Source: Ectothiorhodospiraceae bacterium 2226
GTDB taxonomy: Bacteria > Pseudomonadota > Gammaproteobacteria > GCA-013348725
DNA length: 64,000 bases
Direction of reading: 5' to 3'
Assembly (NCBI GenBank): GCA_013348725.1
Contig: CP054689.1
Coordinates: 1-64,000 of the forward strand
Below are positions 60,532 through 64,000 of the stretch, piece by piece. Within the stretch, counting starts at the first letter, position 1; each line of letters opens with the position of its first letter. A program made the position numbers and the translations under genes. The notes beneath the pieces are model-generated. The model searched no databases, was not told the origin of the DNA, and saw only the letters and a list, made by a program, of their open reading frames with translations.

Positions 60532-60772
60532 CGCTCGTCTCCACTCGTGCTCGCATCGTCCGCGCCGGCCTTGCCGGCAGGCGACGGGCCGGGCACGCAT
60601 GATCGCATATCCGCGTAGCCGACGGCACGCCGTCCCAAGGACCGCCCGTCCGCGATCGCGCTTCCATTCCGGTATATCCGTATATTAGAATCTGCCCGCT
60701 CTCTAGCCACCCGAGCCGCCACGACGACTTCGTGAGGGCTCGGGCCACTAAGAACAACCAACGGCGGCACGA

Positions 60773-61666
60773 ATGACAACGATAACCTCGCGCAAACCCT
60801 CGCTGTTTCTTGGCACCCTGCTGGGCGCTCTCATCCTGGCCGCACCCCTCGCTGCGTCCGCCCAGGACCAGGAGCAGCTTATCTGGGCCGGCTGCACCAT
60901 CACGCAGAATGCCTTCATGAACGAGATTGCCGCCGCCTATGAGCGCAAGACGGGCGTGGCGGTGGTGCTCGAAGGCGGCGGCGCCACGCGCGGCATCCGC
61001 GCGCCCGCCCGGGGCGAGGTGCACGTCGGTGGCTCCTGTCGCATGACCCTCCCGAACCTGGACCAGTCGGAGCTGTTCGTCACCTCCCACCCCGTGGCCT
61101 GGGATGCACTCACCTTCATCGTGCACCACGACAATCCGGTCCAGGGGATCACGCGCGAGCAGGTGCGCCGGATCTACCTCGGTGAGATCACCAACTGGCA
61201 GGAACTGGGCGGACCGAACGCTCCCATTCACTTGTACGCCACGCGCTCCAAGGTCTCCGGCGTCGGTTATGCCAAGCGCCAATACATCTTTCAGGACACC
61301 GAGATCGACTTCGTCACCGACCACTTCGTGGCGGGCTCCGACCAAGTGGAGACCTCGGTACAAAAGGACACGCTGGGCATCGGCGTGACCGGCGTGAGTA
61401 GCGCCCGGCGCCTCGAGGGGGTGAAGATCCTCGCCCTGGAGGGCGTCTACCCCACCTATGAAGCGGTGCGCGACGGCAAATACGACCTGTACCGCCCGCT
61501 CTACCTGAACACCTCCGCGGCCCCCACCGGGCACGTGAAGGGGCTGGTGGACTTTGCTAACTCCGAGGAAGGGCGCCGGATCATGCGCGAACAGGGCACC
61601 GTACCCTACCGCGAGGCCCTGCACCTGATGTCCAAGTTGACCATCTACGGCTTCGGCATGCACTGA
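60773..61666 (+). CDS. Phosphate-type periplasmic binding protein, copy 1
   Basis: Protein of 297 aa. The signal peptide ends at LAASAQ (about residue 30). The mature part belongs to the PstS-like PBP_like_2 group: WAGCTITQNAFMNEIAAAYE, VVLEGGGATRGIRAPARGEVHVGGSCRM, GITREQVRRIYLGEITNWQELGG and NSEEGRRIMREQGTVPYREA. The ligand could be phosphate or another oxyanion; the binding-site consensus TGSGTG of PstS reads GGATRG. No ABC permease genes are adjacent. The leader has AAGAACAACCAACGGCGG just before the start. Confidence 0.82.
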   Translation: MTTITSRKPSLFLGTLLGALILAAPLAASAQDQEQLIWAGCTITQNAFMNEIAAAYERKTGVAVVLEGGGATRGIRAPARGEVHVGGSCRMTLPNLDQSELFVTSHPVAWDALTFIVHHDNPVQGITREQVRRIYLGEITNWQELGGPNAPIHLYATRSKVSGVGYAKRQYIFQDTEIDFVTDHFVAGSDQVETSVQKDTLGIGVTGVSSARRLEGVKILALEGVYPTYEAVRDGKYDLYRPLYLNTSAAPTGHVKGLVDFANSEEGRRIMREQGTVPYREALHLMSKLTIYGFGMH

Positions 61667-61752
61667 CCGTCCTCCGGGGCAGGGACGCCCCAACGCATTC
61701 ATTCCCCGCCGCCCACAGCGCCCGGCGCGGCCGCCTGCGCCCCGGGTTTAGC

Positions 61753-61774
61753 CGTGTAAGCCTTTCCTTACACG
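61753..61774. other. Hairpin in the leader of the second binding-protein gene
   Basis: CGTGTAAG (61753-61760) and CTTACACG (61767-61774) are perfectly complementary with a six-base loop. TATTAT at 61784-61789 ten bases later may be a -10 box. It could be a protein-binding site ahead of the second binding-protein gene or the end of the first transcript. The remaining 5' region to 61960 contains further small hairpins and no gene. Confidence 0.6.
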
Positions 61775-61960
61775 CTGCGTCCGTATTATGCTGTCCCCGT
61801 CAACGTCCGGCGGAACACCGTTCGGACAGGGCGCACGAAGTGCCCTGAAGTGGTTAAGCGCCTGTGCATCACGTACAGGGAGGCGGTGACGCCTCGTGCG
61901 ACGCCAAGGATCGGCCCACGCACGACCCGATCATTCAAGAACAAACAAACGGCGGCGGGC

Positions 61961-62860
61961 ATGACAGCAAAATACAGCAACTCAGCCATCGGCTGGCTTT
62001 CCGGCATCCTTCTGGCAACGTCCACAGCGCTCCTCGCGCCCTCTCCGGGCCAGGCCCAGGACCAGGAACAGTTGCTTTGGGCGGGCTGCACCATCACCCG
62101 CAACGCATTCATGAACGAGCTCGCGGCGGCCTACGAGCAGAAGACGGGTGTGGCCGTCGTGCTCGAAGGCGGCGGCGCGACGCGCGGCATCCGGGCGCCC
62201 TCCAAGGGCGAAGTGCATGTCGGCGGCGCCTGCCGCATGTCACTGCCCCACCTCGACCAGTCCGAGTTTTTCGTGACCATGCATCCCGTGGCCTGGGATG
62301 CGCTGACCTTCATCGTGCACGAAGACAATCCGGTCTCCGAGATATCCACGGATCAGGTCCGCCGGCTCTACCTCGGCCAGATCACCAACTGGAAGGAACT
62401 CGGCGGCCCCGATGCACCGATTCACCTGTACGCCACCCGCTCCAAGGTATCCGGCGTCGGCTACGCCAAGCGTCAGTACATCTTTCAGGATGCGGACGTG
62501 GATTTCGTCTCCGACCGTTTCGTGCAGGGCTCGGTGCATGTCGAGAACAACGTCCAGAAGGATCCGCTCGGCGTCGGCGTAACCGGCGTCAGTAGCGCGC
62601 GTCGCCTGGAGGGCGTGAAGATTCTAGCGCTCGACGGGGTCTTCCCCACCTACGAGGCGGTGCGCGACGGCCATTACGACCTCTACCGGCCGCTATACCT
62701 CAACACCTCGTCTGCGCCCACCGGTCACGTGAAGGGCCTGGTCGAATTCGCGAGTTCGGAGGAAGGCCGCCGCATCCTGCGCGAGCAGGGCACGGTACCC
62801 TACCGCGATGCGCTGCACCTGATGTCCAAAATGACCATCTACGGCTTCGGGGTCCAGTAA
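61961..62860 (+). CDS. Phosphate-type periplasmic binding protein, copy 2
   Basis: Protein of 299 aa from ATG 61961, very similar to copy 1 over the whole mature length (WAGCTITRNAFMNELAAAYE, GGGATRGIRAPSKGEVHVGG, YATRSKVSGVGYAKRQYIFQ, GVTGVSSARRLEGVKILAL), while the signal peptides differ. The pair is a tandem duplication that has diverged at conservative sites. The leader shares AAGAACAAACAAACGGCGG with copy 1. A good terminator follows. Ligand and partners are unknown. Confidence 0.82.
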   Translation: MTAKYSNSAIGWLSGILLATSTALLAPSPGQAQDQEQLLWAGCTITRNAFMNELAAAYEQKTGVAVVLEGGGATRGIRAPSKGEVHVGGACRMSLPHLDQSEFFVTMHPVAWDALTFIVHEDNPVSEISTDQVRRLYLGQITNWKELGGPDAPIHLYATRSKVSGVGYAKRQYIFQDADVDFVSDRFVQGSVHVENNVQKDPLGVGVTGVSSARRLEGVKILALDGVFPTYEAVRDGHYDLYRPLYLNTSSAPTGHVKGLVEFASSEEGRRILREQGTVPYRDALHLMSKMTIYGFGVQ

Positions 62861-62883
62861 CGCCCGCCCCAAGCAGCGGCCGG

Positions 62884-62909
62884 GGCCGTATCGCCTCGGC
62901 CGTTTTTTT
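62884..62909 (+). terminator. Intrinsic terminator after the second binding-protein gene
   Basis: GGCCG (62884-62888) and CGGCC (62897-62901) pair around an eight-base loop, and a run of seven T follows. It lies about 25 bp after the stop codon. Confidence 0.85.
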
Positions 62910-62919
62910 ATGCTCTCGC

Positions 62920-63155
62920 GCATTACCGGAGAAGGCCGCACGGAGCTTCAGGAAGAGGTGCTCCTCGTCGCGGTAGCCATAGGTTATGCGCTTGATCACC
63001 TTGATCTTGTTGTCGATTCTCTCTAATGGCGTAGGCGCGGTACCAGCTCGCACGGCGCATGGCGGTACGCCCAGAGACGCTTGAGATCCTCGTTCAGCCC
63101 ATAGTCGGTCATCAGCGGCTGATTGACCGCCCGCAGTTCGTAACATCCCCGCGCT
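62920..63155 (-). mobile_element. Decayed ISL3-like transposase fragment
   Basis: On the minus strand one frame reads YELRAVNQPLMTDYGLNEDL then KRLWAYRH, and another reads ERIDNKIKVIKRITYGYRDEEH then LFLKLRAAFSGN. Both resemble the C-terminal part of ISL3-family transposases, where NNKIKVIKR is typical. The segment normally between them is missing and the frames do not join, so this is a remnant. No terminal inverted repeats were found. The surrounding 62910-63450 shows no intact gene. Confidence 0.65.
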
Positions 63156-63451
63156 CGTCCTTCGTCGCATCGCTCTCGTCGTCACGACCTTCGGCCGGGG
63201 CCTCGGCCACGTTCAGCAGCTTTTCCAGGGGGGCGCCATCCTGCGTACCCCACCCTCCTGTTACGCCGCGACACCCTGCTCGCGCGCACCCGCAGCGGCC
63301 GTCACGAGCTTGCTCTGCGCCGCTCGGCTCATGGCGTGTACGGCCTGCAAGGAGACGGCGCGCTGGAGGGGTTTCGGCCGCAGTTCGGTAGCCTCGCCTG
63401 CGCCACACTATGCTCAAGGAGTGCCAGGAACCGATCCCCAAGGAGGGTCTG

Positions 63452-63853
63452 ATGCGACAGCTGCCGGATGCAATCCAAAAGGAATACGTAGCGCTACTTT
63501 CCCGCGCCGTGGAGTCCCTACAGCAGGAAGGCTATGAGGATCTGCACGTCGACGGCCTGGCCGGGTATCCGGACCCCGCGCCGCTCACGGTCCGGGTGCT
63601 CAACGCGCCAATCGAACCGGATCTGACGGCGCAGCGCGCCGAACAGGCCCCCCTAGTCGGCTTCGTGGAGGTCTCCACCGACCTCAGCATCGAGGACACC
63701 GGTCGGCGATGGCAGTGGATCCAGGCGCACTGGCTGCCTGAACACGGCGGAAGCCTCGCGGTGTTCGTGCATCCGGAAGACGAACAGCGTGCGCGCGAGA
63801 TCGCTCGCCGCTGGCATCTGGACGAGGACGTGGTGCGGCCGCTCAGCAGTTGA
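63452..63853 (+). CDS. Unrecognised small cytoplasmic protein
   Basis: Protein of 133 aa from ATG 63452, with AAGGAGG nine bases ahead. No signal peptide or membrane segment. It appears to be mixed alpha/beta (EYVALLSRAVESLQQEGYEDL, PLVGFVEVSTDLSIEDTGRRW, SLAVFVHPEDEQRAREIARRW). No family was recognised. It is a stand-alone gene after the transposase remnant, so it may belong to an accessory segment. Confidence 0.6.
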   Translation: MRQLPDAIQKEYVALLSRAVESLQQEGYEDLHVDGLAGYPDPAPLTVRVLNAPIEPDLTAQRAEQAPLVGFVEVSTDLSIEDTGRRWQWIQAHWLPEHGGSLAVFVHPEDEQRAREIARRWHLDEDVVRPLSS

Positions 63854-63893
63854 GGGGAATCGGCCGCCCCGCGGTACCGCGCAGCCACGCAGG

Positions 63894-64000
63894 CTAGTTG
63901 AGCTTGTCAGGATTGGGAGGCAGCGGCAGCACCGGTACACCCTCCTCCGTCAGCGACTTCACCTCTTCCGCGGAAGCCTGACCGCGAATGTTGCGGTGCT
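63894..64000 (-). CDS. 3' end of an unrecognised gene
   Basis: The last 34 codons of a minus-strand gene running off the window end: HRNIRGQASAEEVKSLTEEG followed by VPVLPLPPNPDKLN and the TAG stop at 63894. The proline-rich end is not enough for identification. Confidence 0.45.
   Translation of the reverse strand, partial: HRNIRGQASAEEVKSLTEEGVPVLPLPPNPDKLN

Overview
The window looks like the chromosome of a high-GC gammaproteobacterium. Gene order in several blocks resembles that known from Pseudomonas and Chromatiales-type bacteria, for example rnhB-dnaE-accA-tilS-pyrG-kdsA-eno-ftsB-ispD-ispF-truD and ftsK-lolA-rarA with serS next to trxB-aat-bpt-infA-clpA-clpS-icd. The genus cannot be fixed from sequence alone. 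A DsrE-family protein and the general gene style would fit Ectothiorhodospiraceae-like organisms, but that is inference.

Layout. 1-13.75 kb: an Smr-domain gene, then a long, tightly packed minus-strand series (truD, ispF, ispD, ftsB, eno, kdsA, pyrG, tilS, accA, dnaE, rnhB), with several ATGA or GTGA stop/start overlaps. 13.8-14.65 kb: a six-copy tandem array of 115-124 bp units, each able to fold into three or four hairpins, followed by tRNA-Ser(TGA). 14.7-32.5 kb: core genes (yccA-like, serS, crcB with DUF190, rarA, lolA, ftsK, ald, trxB, a DUF482 protein, aat, bpt, infA, clpA, clpS, icd, a site-2 protease). 32.5-47.6 kb: rluE, nudJ, mnmA, a small membrane protein, hflD, a secreted EF-hand protein, mfd, csiV-like, a purine-salvage set (mtiP, hpt) behind a DsrE-family gene, nagZ with an L,D-transpeptidase and a CYTH protein, a quinone oxidoreductase-like gene, and a secreted dienelactone-hydrolase-like protein that lacks its catalytic residues.

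47.6-59.7 kb is an assimilatory nitrate operon on the minus strand: nrtA-nrtB-nrtD (uptake), nirB-nirD (nitrite reductase), nasA (nitrate reductase), cysG (siroheme), and the wreck of a trpD2/ybiB-like gene. Its control region is very readable. A near-consensus sigma-54 promoter places the transcript start at the foot of a hexaloop hairpin; a second hexaloop hairpin follows and shares bases with an intrinsic terminator. This is the layout expected for NasR-type (NIT-ANTAR) antitermination. The nasR-like gene lies directly upstream but is split by a frameshift.

59.9-64 kb: an unrecognised gene, two tandem phosphate-type periplasmic binding proteins that are close paralogs and share a leader motif, a decayed ISL3-like transposase fragment, an unrecognised small gene, and the 3' end of another.

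The strongest leads are the structured tandem array, the complete sigma-54/ANTAR leader combined with a broken nasR, the paired binding-protein genes with a conserved leader, and the dienelactone-hydrolase-like pseudoenzyme.
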